Shown: positions 49,341 through 57,368 of the stretch, in pieces | Numbering within the stretch: position 1 is the stretch's first letter | Layout: each line of letters begins with the position of its first letter | Assembly (NCBI RefSeq): GCF_014257025.1 | Contig: NZ_JACMSF010000004.1 | Span: 186,001-250,000 of the forward strand | From: Streptomyces cupreus | Lineage (GTDB): Bacteria; Actinomycetota; Actinomycetes; Streptomycetales; Streptomycetaceae | DNA length: 64,000 bases | Reading direction: 5' to 3' | Translations under genes and position numbers: made by a program | Notes under the pieces: model-generated | The model's input: the letters and a program-made list of their open reading frames with translations, nothing else | Database searches by the model: none | What the model was told of the DNA's origin: nothing

Positions 49341-51935
49341 TCAGGATCGGTCTCGGCGCACGTTCCTGCGCCGTCGTTCGAGTTGGGGGAGCCAGCGCTC
49401 GGGCGGCTGGGGATCCGTGGCCGCTACCGCCCACCCGTCTTCTTCTTGAGGGTTCCGGGGCGCCCAGCTGCGCGGTGGGTCTAGTGCGAGGACGTCCCTG
49501 ATGAGTGTTCCCATGGCGTCGGGGATGTCCCGGTCAAGGTCGTTCAGCAGTAGAGGAATTCCCAGCGGGCCCCGTCGGATGGCTGCCGTCCGGTAGGTGA
49601 CCTGGCAGAAGGCGTCCGCTTCGAAGACGACGCCGCGGGCGTCGGTCGGCCCCTCTTCGTCCGAGAACCAGATCAGCCGGTCGCCGGCGACCATGCGTTC
49701 CCGACCGTGGAGCATGCCGTTCCGTGCGGTTTTTTCCCTATTGAGGAATGGAACGGGGTCCTCGAATGCACCGGGATCGTTGTCGCTGATGCCGGCCACA
49801 TGCCCGGGGTCGCGCGTGGCGTGAATTTCCAGTAGATCACCGTCCGCGTGGGCCTGCCAGAAGTCGAGGACCTCGGCGGACGAACTGAGCAGATGGGGGT
49901 ATGCCGTGAGCGCGAACAACTGCCCGGCTCGCAGTGGCAGGACGACTCGGTCGTCCGCGCGCAGGCGATGAATGGCAGGTGTCGGCTCCCAGGTGGTGAT
50001 CCCGGTTGCCTCACCCTGGCAATGGCGGATCGCCTCGATAGCCGTCTCAAGGGTGACGCGGAAGAATTCCCTGTCTGCGTTGACCCGTTGGGCAGTGAGG
50101 AGGCGATGGACAGCCCGTTCCACGTCTTCAGGGCGGGACGAGAGAGCCCTGAAGAGCACCTCGTAAGGGAAGGGGACCGATGTGCCGTACAGCTCCTTCG
50201 CGCGGTCCTCTGCGAGCCGGTCCGAGTAGCCGATCTTAAGCATGTCCGGGAAGGCAGGATTCCGCTGGACGTACACGAATCCAGTCGTCCGAGGGCGAGG
50301 CAGGGGGGTCCTGGTGCGCGTCTCCCGCGAGCCGCTGGATTGCTGGCGCTTCTTGGTGCCCCTGGAGAATCCAGAGAGCTCGACCGGCGGGTCGGCCTTC
50401 AGCGCTACGACCCCGCCTTCGAGGTCGCGATGGGACGATGCGGTGATGTGCCGTCCCGAGGAGAAGTACTGGACCCCCGCGGGAGGCAGACGCCGCAACG
50501 CCTCCACGAGCGGCTCAATCCCCTCATGCTCGTCGAGGTCACTGTCACGGGCGCCCGGCAAGGATCGTGTCAGTGCTTCGATGGCCCCTTCCGTGACCAG
50601 GCCAGCGAGTTCCGGGCCGATGGGCGCGTACAGCGTGCCCAGGTGGGTGGACTCAATGTCCCATTCGTCTTGCCCGTTGTGTGATTCGGCATAGAGGTCG
50701 ATGGGGACGCCGGAGCTCTTCGCTATGAGGAGCAGCTCGCAGGCGTGGGCTGGGTTGTCCAGGTCGAAGACGAAGTGAGCGCGCATACCCAGGGACTTCG
50801 TTCTGGGCTTGCGGCAGATGAGCAGAAGTCGACTCGCGTGTCCGGGATCCCTCTCGAAACCGAGGGGCAACACTCCCTCGCTGAGTGCGGCGCGGGCGGC
50901 CTCCGTCTCCTCCCCGGTTCGTACGACGATGTTCCACCAGGGCAGAGGGCCGTATGTGCCGTGTACCGCCTGGGCGTCGGGGACACAAGAGCTAACGGGG
51001 TAGCTGTCTCGGAAGTGGAGCGACCGGTTCAGGAAGGTCAGGATGCAGGCGTCCCGGAAGCGCTCCTGCTGTGTACGGGGCCGTAGCAGGTCGCGCTCGG
51101 TGGCGCTAAGGCAACCTATCGCTTTGGCGAGCGCCTCGAGTTGCTCGTCGATCAGGTCCAAGGCGCGGGTGATGACCGACCGCTGAGCATAGTTCAGCCG
51201 GGGGTGGCGGATCGCCTCGCGAAAGTACCCTCTAGCTGCGGTGCAGCTGGCCGTCTGTGAGCCCAGCTCCCAGAGATGCCTGACACCGCGGGCTGGAAAC
51301 TGCTTCATCAATAGCTCTTGAGCCTCGTGGCCTTTCCCGAATAGGACACGTGACACGACATGCTGGACACGAGTATCGGGCTCCGTTTTCAGCCGGGACC
51401 AGATGGTGTCGGAGCACGCCTCCAGGGGTGCGAGTGAGCGAGGCACCACAGCTTCTACGGTGCGAGAGGCTTCCACGCCCCAGTGCCGGGCCAGGTCTCT
51501 GACTACCTGGGCAGTGGTGGCCGCGCGGGAACGCCGACGGAACCAGTGGTCCAGGAGAAGGGCGTACGCGCTTTCCAAGTCCTCGGCACGCAGGCCGAGG
51601 CCGAACAGCAGGACGGAACCCGTTACTCCGTCGTATTCCACACGCTGGCGGACATGCTTGACCAGGCTGGCGAACTGATCTGTGTCGGGCTTGGGATCGG
51701 CGAAGACCGGGTGCTCGGCCAGGAGTCCGGTGATGTGCGCGGTAGATCGGCCACGCGCATCCAAGACGGCGATCTGCAGAACCAGAAGGGCCCGCATCAG
51801 ATCCAGATCGCTCGTGTCGCCGACGATTCGCGCCGGATCTAGCAACGGGTGGCGGCCGCTGGAGGTGACGATCCTCGTGCAGATCTTCTGGATCCACTGC
51901 TCGCGCAAGTCAGTCAAGCCAGTAGCGGAAGGCAC
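49341..51935 (-). CDS. Large protein with GIY-YIG (T5orf172-like) nuclease domain; candidate defence effector
   Basis: GTG 51935 gives 864 residues. Residues ~552-640 form a T5orf172/GIY-YIG-type nuclease: GFVYVQRNPAFPDMLKIGYSDRL (the GIY and YIG strands become FVY and KIGYS), Arg in DRLAEDRAKELYG, and VERAVHRLLTAQRV...REFFRV with the catalytic Glu. The N-terminal ~540 residues are helical and unrecognised; the C-terminal ~220 residues are alpha/beta (LFALTAYPHLLSSSAEVLDFWQ). No methylase or helicase partner is adjacent. A stand-alone nuclease fused to a large unknown region inside element cargo suggests phage or plasmid defence, by inference. Confidence 0.8.
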   Translation of the reverse strand: MPSATGLTDLREQWIQKICTRIVTSSGRHPLLDPARIVGDTSDLDLMRALLVLQIAVLDARGRSTAHITGLLAEHPVFADPKPDTDQFASLVKHVRQRVEYDGVTGSVLLFGLGLRAEDLESAYALLLDHWFRRRSRAATTAQVVRDLARHWGVEASRTVEAVVPRSLAPLEACSDTIWSRLKTEPDTRVQHVVSRVLFGKGHEAQELLMKQFPARGVRHLWELGSQTASCTAARGYFREAIRHPRLNYAQRSVITRALDLIDEQLEALAKAIGCLSATERDLLRPRTQQERFRDACILTFLNRSLHFRDSYPVSSCVPDAQAVHGTYGPLPWWNIVVRTGEETEAARAALSEGVLPLGFERDPGHASRLLLICRKPRTKSLGMRAHFVFDLDNPAHACELLLIAKSSGVPIDLYAESHNGQDEWDIESTHLGTLYAPIGPELAGLVTEGAIEALTRSLPGARDSDLDEHEGIEPLVEALRRLPPAGVQYFSSGRHITASSHRDLEGGVVALKADPPVELSGFSRGTKKRQQSSGSRETRTRTPLPRPRTTGFVYVQRNPAFPDMLKIGYSDRLAEDRAKELYGTSVPFPYEVLFRALSSRPEDVERAVHRLLTAQRVNADREFFRVTLETAIEAIRHCQGEATGITTWEPTPAIHRLRADDRVVLPLRAGQLFALTAYPHLLSSSAEVLDFWQAHADGDLLEIHATRDPGHVAGISDNDPGAFEDPVPFLNREKTARNGMLHGRERMVAGDRLIWFSDEEGPTDARGVVFEADAFCQVTYRTAAIRRGPLGIPLLLNDLDRDIPDAMGTLIRDVLALDPPRSWAPRNPQEEDGWAVAATDPQPPERWLPQLERRRRNVRRDRS

Positions 51936-52363
51936 AGCTCTAATCCCCCTGTTGACACGGACGATAGTGGAACCCTCTCCGAGATCCGTAACGGAGACCG
52001 TCCCACCTCGCGGAAGCGCTTCTGGCGCATGGTGCCGTTGATCTACTGGATCTGCGGGCGACCTTGCAGACGCCGTACCCGAGAGCTCTGGTGTCTGGGA
52101 GGGCCAGGGCCAGGGTGCTCATCATCCTTGGCTGTCGCATCAGCGGAGTGTATGAGGTGCCACTGACAAGACCTGTGCCGACAGGACATGGTGCCGTTCC
52201 CCCTGACCTCTTCGGCGTGGTGTCGGCACGTGGCGGGCGGGGCAAGTGGCTCAGGGCTGACTTTTTGAAGGGGGTGCTCAGGAGTTCTCGGGTGCCCACG
52301 AGATATCCACAGGCGCCGGAAATCCCCTGGGGCGTTGTCGGTGCCGGCCTCTAGCGTCGTCCC
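51936..52363. other. Divergent intergenic region with damage-type promoter
   Basis: No gene is supported in these 428 bases. The right end holds the PafBC-type promoter of the MFS gene; the left end should hold the promoter of the nuclease-domain gene. Confidence 0.5.
52335..52357 (+). promoter_or_regulatory. PafBC-type (RecA-independent) DNA-damage promoter
   Basis: TTGTCGGTG at 52335-52343, then 8 bases, then TAGCGT at 52352-52357, a perfect match to the TTGTCRGTG-N8-TANNNT motif known from mycobacterial RecA-independent damage genes. The ATG of the MFS gene is 6 bases after it, implying a leaderless or near-leaderless transcript. Confidence 0.75.
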
Positions 52364-53647
52364 ATGAGTTACCGCGACGTCGCCTCGAGGCAGGTCCTGA
52401 TCTGGTCCTGTACCACCGTCGGCGCCCGCATGCCGGTGGCCATGGCCCCGTTGGCCCTGGTCTTCCTGGTGCGCGAACGCCCCAGCGGCTACTCCCTGGG
52501 CGCGATCCTCGCGGCGGCCTACGTCATCGGCGAGATCATCGGCGCCCCCGTCCTCGGGATGCGCCTACGCCCCGACCGCGCCCGAGTTCACCTGGCCGTC
52601 GGGCTCGCAGTCGGAGCCGCCGCCTTCACGGGCCTCGGGGTGTTCCCCGACGCGCATCCGGCGGTCCTCGCCGGGTTTGCGTGTCTCGCCGGTGCCGCCC
52701 CGGCCGCTGCCACCGGTGGCCTGCGCACGCTGCTTACCGTGCTCGTCCCGGAGCGGGCGACAGCGCAGGCTCTGTCCGTCGAGTCGATACTGACGGCCGG
52801 CATCTGGGCCGTCTCCCCGGCCGCGGTTGCCGGTCTGGCCCTCGGTGCAGCATCTCCCGCCCCGCTGTTTCTCGGTGCCGCCCTGATGGCGTCGTCGGTC
52901 GCGAGCTTGTGGCTGCTTCCGGCCAGTTGGGGCGCGGACGACACGGGCGGCGAGGACCGGACGAGCGCGTCGCTGCTGCGGCTCCTGACCGGCGCCTGGC
53001 CGGTGTACGTCACGGGCGCAGCCAGTCTGGCCCTGCTCGGTCTGTCCGAACTCGTGCTGCCGGCCCTGCTCGAACAGCGCGGCGTCGGCGTCGGCTGGTC
53101 CGGTCCCCTGCTCACCGGAATGGCGGTGGGCGGGGGGCTCGGCGCCTTCGTCCACGGTCTTCGGTCCTGGCCCGGGCGGCTGCGCACCCGCAGCCTGGTG
53201 TTGATGGCCGGGACATCGGCGTGCGTGACCCTCGCGGCGCTAACGCCTCACCCGGCCGGGATCGCCGCCGCGCTGGTCGTGGGGGGCACACTCCAGTCGT
53301 GTGCGATGCTCACCCGCAACCTGTCCCTGCGCGAGGCGCTTCCGCCGGGCGCTCTGGCCGCAGGTTACTCCCTGATGTACGCGGCGGCGGGTGCAGGCTA
53401 CGCGGCGACAGGGTCGCTCGCCGGTGCCCTCCTCAAGGCGGTGGCACCGTCCACGGCCATCCTGGCCGGAGTCGGCCTCACCCTGGTGCTGACGGGGGTC
53501 GGCTGGTGGGGCGAGGCGCGCCGAGCCGGCCGTTCAGCGCCGGCAGCCGACACCGCCGGAGCCCTCGGCTCCGCCGCTCGCAACCCCGTCGCCTCCGGCC
53601 CGCAAGGTCCGGCAATAGGCGGTCAGAGTGACGCCGAGCGCCTTTAG
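52364..53647 (+). CDS. MFS transporter, probable drug exporter
   Basis: This 427-residue protein has about 12 hydrophobic helices (PVAMAPLALVFLV, GAILAAAYVIGEIIGAPVLG, AVLAGFACLAGAAPAAATGG, ...) and a short central loop (SWGADDTGGEDRTSA), the layout of a 12-TM major facilitator. It resembles actinobacterial MFS proteins of unknown substrate. The immediately upstream PafBC-type promoter predicts induction by DNA damage, so it may export a DNA-damaging compound or damage-related metabolite. Confidence 0.85.
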   Translation: MSYRDVASRQVLIWSCTTVGARMPVAMAPLALVFLVRERPSGYSLGAILAAAYVIGEIIGAPVLGMRLRPDRARVHLAVGLAVGAAAFTGLGVFPDAHPAVLAGFACLAGAAPAAATGGLRTLLTVLVPERATAQALSVESILTAGIWAVSPAAVAGLALGAASPAPLFLGAALMASSVASLWLLPASWGADDTGGEDRTSASLLRLLTGAWPVYVTGAASLALLGLSELVLPALLEQRGVGVGWSGPLLTGMAVGGGLGAFVHGLRSWPGRLRTRSLVLMAGTSACVTLAALTPHPAGIAAALVVGGTLQSCAMLTRNLSLREALPPGALAAGYSLMYAAAGAGYAATGSLAGALLKAVAPSTAILAGVGLTLVLTGVGWWGEARRAGRSAPAADTAGALGSAARNPVASGPQGPAIGGQSDAERL

Positions 53648-53816
53648 GTGCTGCCGCATCGACTGGGCCAGCCGTGCCGAACACCAGCAACCAGGCCCCC
53701 AACCTGAACACAGTCGAGGTTCCGTCGTGCGTGATCCCCGGTCGTACGGCCTGTGGGCCTACGAGTGTGGAGGGGCTCTCCGGGGGCGTCCGACGTGTCC
53801 AGCCGCGGTTGGTCAC

Positions 53817-54079
53817 TCAGGACGGCCCTGCTTGGTCCGGTGGCGGAACAGGCAGGGGCCAGTACTCGGTGTCTCGCTTGCCCTCCAGCGCGGCAAGCAG
53901 GACGTCCTCGGACAACTGCAGGGCCGGGGCGCAGCGCAGGAGCTGGGAGGGTGTGACGGGGGCCCGTCGAGCCGGGCGATGACCAGAGGTTCGGGGAGGA
54001 TGGCTTCATCGGCGAGCTGGGCGCTGCTCATGCCGAGGTTGCGGATGCGGTGGTGCAGCAGGCCGGCTGTAAGGAACAC
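53817..54079 (-). pseudogene. Small HTH protein, frameshifted
   Basis: GTG 54079 starts VFLTAGLLHHRIRNLGMSSAQLADEAILPEPLVIARLDG, an HTH-like region, in one frame. From 53963-53965 the coding continues in another frame as APVTPSQLLRCAPALQ... to a stop at 53817. One missing base in a short G/C run (53963-53965) explains it; the repaired product would be an 87-residue XRE-like protein. Either a real frameshift or a homopolymer error. Confidence 0.65.
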
Positions 54080-54151
54080 GCTGCGCCCACTCAGCGCTAC
54101 GGAAACGTGCTTCCCCCAAGCCCCACGATTGGCGCAAGAGCATGGATGCGC

Positions 54152-54186
54152 GCCAGGCCCCCGGGACTCGGTCCCAAGGGCCTGGC
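54152..54186 (-). terminator. Two-part hairpin, terminator of the surface-protein gene
   Basis: Outer stem GCCAGGCCC/GGGCCTGGC (54152-54160 and 54178-54186) encloses an inner stem GGGAC/GTCCC, 16 bases beyond the surface-protein stop on the minus strand. Confidence 0.65.
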
Positions 54187-54201
54187 ATGAGGGAAGGCCG
54201 G

Positions 54202-55242
54202 TCAGTTCGTGTCGGCGTTCTCGTCCTGCTCGGGCTGGGAGCCCGTACGGCGACGCGCGGCGACAATCGCGCCGATGCCGCCGACGAGCATGAGTCCGGC
54301 ACCGCCGAGGATCCACGGGGTGGCGTCGGCGCCGGTGTGGGCAAGGGAACCGACCGGAGTCTTCGGTGACGCGGGATCCGTCCCGTCCGCTGACGAGATG
54401 ACCGAGGAGTCAGTGTCCGGTGTGCCAGTGGCCGGCGGATTGGACGTTGACCCGCCAGAAGTGCTCCCGGCCGGACTGTCCGTGGGCATCGACGGGGTAG
54501 CGGTCGGCTGGTCCGTCGGCTTCTCGGTGGGCTTGGGCGTGGTGGCCGTCTTGGTGTTGGTGACGGTCACGGTGACCGGGGCGCCGGGTCCGGCAGTAAA
54601 GGTCTTCACGGGCTTGGAGAGTTCGTAGCCCTTGGGGGCCTTGACCTGCTTGACCCAGAACTCGGCCTTGCGGCTGGGCACAGCGAGTTCGCCGGTAGCG
54701 GTGCCCTTCGGGCCGGTGGTGAGGGTGAGCAGGGTCTTCTCGCCGCTGCCGATGTTCACGGTGGCGCCGGGCAGGAGCTTGCCGGTCTCGTTGTCCTTGG
54801 CCTTCAGCAGGACCTGGGCGGGCTTGAACGGGTCGACGATCGTCAGGCGGGCGGTGGCGCCGGGGGTGACGATGACGTCCTGGTCAGCGACGACATCGTG
54901 GAGCGGGCTGCCTGAGGTCGTCTCCTTCAGCCGGTACACGCCGGGGGCGAGACCGATGAAGGTCAGCTGCCCCTCGGCGTCGGTGGTGCCGCTGCCGGCC
55001 TCCTGGCCGGCGGCGTCGAGGAGGAGGAAGGCGGCGCCTTCAAGGATGTCGCCGGCCGGATCCTTCTTGACAATGCCGATGCTGCCCGCGTCGGGCTGGG
55101 GCGTGTCGGTGACAGCAGCGGAGGGCGTCGGCTCGGTCGGCTGGGCAGTTGCGGTCGGGGCCCAGGTGAGGGTGCTGGTCACCGCCGCGGCGACGGCGGC
55201 GGCGGCGGCAACGGGAAGGCGGCGGGCAGGGGTGACGCGCAA
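54202..55242 (-). CDS. Sortase-anchored SpaA-domain surface protein
   Basis: This 346-residue protein has an N-terminal signal peptide (RRLPVAAAAAVAAAVTSTL...ATAQP), two prealbumin-like SpaA domains (about 53-123, with LEGAAFLLLDAAGQE and GVYRLKETTSG, and 135-215, with LLPGATVNIGSG and YELSKPVKTFT), a Pro/Thr/Ser-rich stalk, and the C-terminal sorting signal LAHTG at 300-304, a membrane helix and RRR. LAXTG is the class E sortase signal of streptomycetes. It should be covalently linked to peptidoglycan and may mediate adhesion or cell contact. Confidence 0.9.
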   Translation of the reverse strand: MRVTPARRLPVAAAAAVAAAVTSTLTWAPTATAQPTEPTPSAAVTDTPQPDAGSIGIVKKDPAGDILEGAAFLLLDAAGQEAGSGTTDAEGQLTFIGLAPGVYRLKETTSGSPLHDVVADQDVIVTPGATARLTIVDPFKPAQVLLKAKDNETGKLLPGATVNIGSGEKTLLTLTTGPKGTATGELAVPSRKAEFWVKQVKAPKGYELSKPVKTFTAGPGAPVTVTVTNTKTATTPKPTEKPTDQPTATPSMPTDSPAGSTSGGSTSNPPATGTPDTDSSVISSADGTDPASPKTPVGSLAHTGADATPWILGGAGLMLVGGIGAIVAARRRTGSQPEQDENADTN

Positions 55243-55303
55243 GCAGGAACTCCTTAACGAAGAAGAGGATGACGAAGGGGCGGCAGCGCGGGGCTGCGAC
55301 GGT

Positions 55304-55798
55304 TCAGCGGGAGCGAGCGCCGCTGCGGGCGGTCGGCGGTGACGGGGCCTTCCGGGCGGTGCGGCCCGAGGTACGTGACGGCGCGGGCGTCTTCCAGGCG
55401 CCGGGGAACCAGACGGAGACGTACTGCTCGATGGCGTTGCGCAGTCCGTCTGTGTGGGCGTGTTCCCAGGGCACCCAGTCGGGACGGTCGCGAAACTCCT
55501 GGAAGGTGCCGTACCCAGATTCCCTCGGACTGCGGTCCTGAGATGCGTCGCGGTGGTCGAAGGTCTTGTGGTCCTCGAACCGCAGCACCGCGGCGTCGAG
55601 TTCGCCTCTGTCCTGGTGGATGGTGGCCAGGCGCAGGCCGTTGTACTCGTCTGCGCGGATGGTCCGGGCGAAGTCGATTCGCAGCCTCAGCGGGCTACCG
55701 GGAACGGGGGTCGCGTAGTAGGTGCTGCCGACAACTCCTGCCTCGGTGAACGGGAGCTTCAGGTGCTCCATGAAGAACTCGCGGGCGTACAGGGCCAA
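55304..55798 (-). CDS. Hypothetical protein, 164 residues
   Basis: TTG 55798 has GGAGG 8 bases upstream. The product has an alpha/beta core (FFMEHLKLPFTEAGVVGSTYYATPVPGSPLRLRIDFARTIRADEYNGLRLATIHQDRGELDAAVLRFEDHKTFDHRD) and a basic, Ser-rich tail. No known family is recognised. The open frame extends upstream to 55930, but that part overlaps the DUF317 gene and has no ribosome site. It shares the direction of the DUF317 gene and is probably part of its operon. Confidence 0.7.
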   Translation of the reverse strand: MALYAREFFMEHLKLPFTEAGVVGSTYYATPVPGSPLRLRIDFARTIRADEYNGLRLATIHQDRGELDAAVLRFEDHKTFDHRDASQDRSPRESGYGTFQEFRDRPDWVPWEHAHTDGLRNAIEQYVSVWFPGAWKTPAPSRTSGRTARKAPSPPTARSGARSR

Positions 55799-55835
55799 GC
55801 GAATGCCTCCGTTCGGACGGTGAGGTGGCAGGTGG

Positions 55836-56702
55836 TCAACGGCCGGGGCCGGGCAGAGCGGGCCGGCTGGTGGTACTCCAGCGCGGGACGCTGGAAGCAG
55901 GAAGGGCGGCCGGGCGGCGGGCGGCGGCACGCTGGACGTCGAGCGGTGTCGGGGCCGAGGACCGGGGTGGGATGACCGGGGTGAGCTGGGCCATGCCCTT
56001 CACGTAGCTGTACGTTTCCTCCCGCCAGCGGGGCAGCGGCGCGGGATCGGACACGCACTCGGTGACGGCCTTGATCAGGGCCACGGGGGTGTCGGTGCTG
56101 GCGGTGGCGTACCAGGCCGGGCGGTCGATCGAGGTGCCGGCCCACAGCTGCCAGCGGGCGTCGCGGGTGGTCAACTCCGTCTGCGGGTTGAGGCGTCCGG
56201 TGGTGAACTCCAGCCCTGCGTAGCCGTCGGGCGAATGGATCGCGAAGACGCCCCACCGGGGGTGGTCGATCTGCCAGCCGCGGTTGATGAGTGGTACGGC
56301 GGCGAGGAACGGGTCGCGGTCCGTGCTGCCCGGCTTCGGCGTCGCGAGGTAGGCGGTCGGGCCCTGCTCGTACGCCTTGGCGAGCGCGGTGGTGAACGCG
56401 GTGACGAACTCCGTCGGGCAGGAGTCGTTGAAGCAGAGGCCCCAGGCCGGCGGGCCGAAGGGATCGCTGTAGGCGTTGATGCGCCACAGTCCGTCGTCCT
56501 CGCCTTCGGGCAGGTAGCCGAGGCGGACCTTGCGGTCGGGTGCGTGGACGTAGGCGTTGCCGAGGTCGTCGTTCTCCAGTTCCCAGCCGAGGTCGAGAAG
56601 GGGCGCGAGGGCGGGGTCGCCGATCCCGGTGGTGCCGGCGAGATAGCGCGGGGAGACGTAGACGTCCCCGTCGATGGTGTGTAGGTCGTCGTGGGTTGGC
56701 AC
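55836..56702 (-). CDS. DUF317 protein (second copy)
   Basis: GTG 56702 gives 288 residues with the DUF317 opening VYVSPRYLAGTTGIGDPALAPLLDLGW and the repeated unit (GLWRINAYSDPFGPPAWGLCFND; LINRGWQIDHPRWGVFAIHSPDGYAGLEF; WQLWAGTSIDRPAWYATAST). DUF317 proteins occur in pairs or sets on streptomycete plasmids and integrative elements; a second copy is at 46125. Role unknown. Immediately upstream on the minus strand is a HAD hydrolase gene, ending 33 bases away. Confidence 0.82.
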   Translation of the reverse strand: MPTHDDLHTIDGDVYVSPRYLAGTTGIGDPALAPLLDLGWELENDDLGNAYVHAPDRKVRLGYLPEGEDDGLWRINAYSDPFGPPAWGLCFNDSCPTEFVTAFTTALAKAYEQGPTAYLATPKPGSTDRDPFLAAVPLINRGWQIDHPRWGVFAIHSPDGYAGLEFTTGRLNPQTELTTRDARWQLWAGTSIDRPAWYATASTDTPVALIKAVTECVSDPAPLPRWREETYSYVKGMAQLTPVIPPRSSAPTPLDVQRAAARRPAALPASSVPRWSTTSRPALPGPGR

Positions 56703-56735
56703 GCGGGTCCTGAGATGTAGGTGTTCGGGGTCGGG

Positions 56736-57368
56736 TCAGCTGGTGCGGGGCAGCAGTGCTGCTTCCAGGTGGGCGGGCTGGCCGGTGTAGTGCTGCGTGC
56801 GCAGCCCGAGGCGTGCGGCGGCGCGGCAGTTGTCCGCCCGGTCATCGACGAACAGCACGCGCTGCGGGTCTGCGGCGCCGGTGGCGTCCAGGGCCTGTCG
56901 GTAGGCGGCCGGGTCCGGCTTGCACACCTGCAGCCGGGCTGAGTACAGGGCCTGGGTCATCAGCTCGCGGCACCAGTCGTGGGTGTCGAGGACATCGCTG
57001 AGCGGGTGCGGGGCGTTGGACAGCAGCACCATCGGCAGCCCGAGCTGGTGGGTGCGTCGTAGGACGGAGACAACGCGGTGGTCCACCGTGGTCCACATGG
57101 CCGTGTCGGCGGCGCGCAGTTCGCGCAGCATGCGCGGGCCGGGGTGGTAGCCGAGTACGCGGGCCCAGTACGCCAAGTCGCTGAGCTGGCCGGCGTCGTA
57201 CGCCTCGCGGGCGTTCCAGAAGGCGTTCTGGAACGAGGCGATGTCGTCGGGCCGGTTGGCGAGGCGGGCGAGGTGACGCCACTGCTCGGTCTCGGGTTGG
57301 ATGCCGATGACGCCGTTGTAGTCGAGGATCACAGCGTCGAGGGCGGGGTTCGCGGTGGTGGGGGTCAA
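56736..57368 (-). CDS. HAD-superfamily hydrolase with DxN motif
   Basis: This 210-residue HAD-IA protein has motif I AVILDYNGVIG, motif II VLLSNAP, motif III Lys in CKPDPAAYRQAL and motif IV VLFVDDRADNCRAA. The second Asp of the usual DxD is Asn, as in a subset of HAD-IA proteins whose activity is uncertain. It should act on a small phosphorylated or halogenated metabolite if active. The start overlaps the stop of the MFS gene upstream, placing it as the last gene of the ATP-grasp operon. Confidence 0.8.
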   Translation of the reverse strand: MTPTTANPALDAVILDYNGVIGIQPETEQWRHLARLANRPDDIASFQNAFWNAREAYDAGQLSDLAYWARVLGYHPGPRMLRELRAADTAMWTTVDHRVVSVLRRTHQLGLPMVLLSNAPHPLSDVLDTHDWCRELMTQALYSARLQVCKPDPAAYRQALDATGAADPQRVLFVDDRADNCRAAARLGLRTQHYTGQPAHLEAALLPRTS

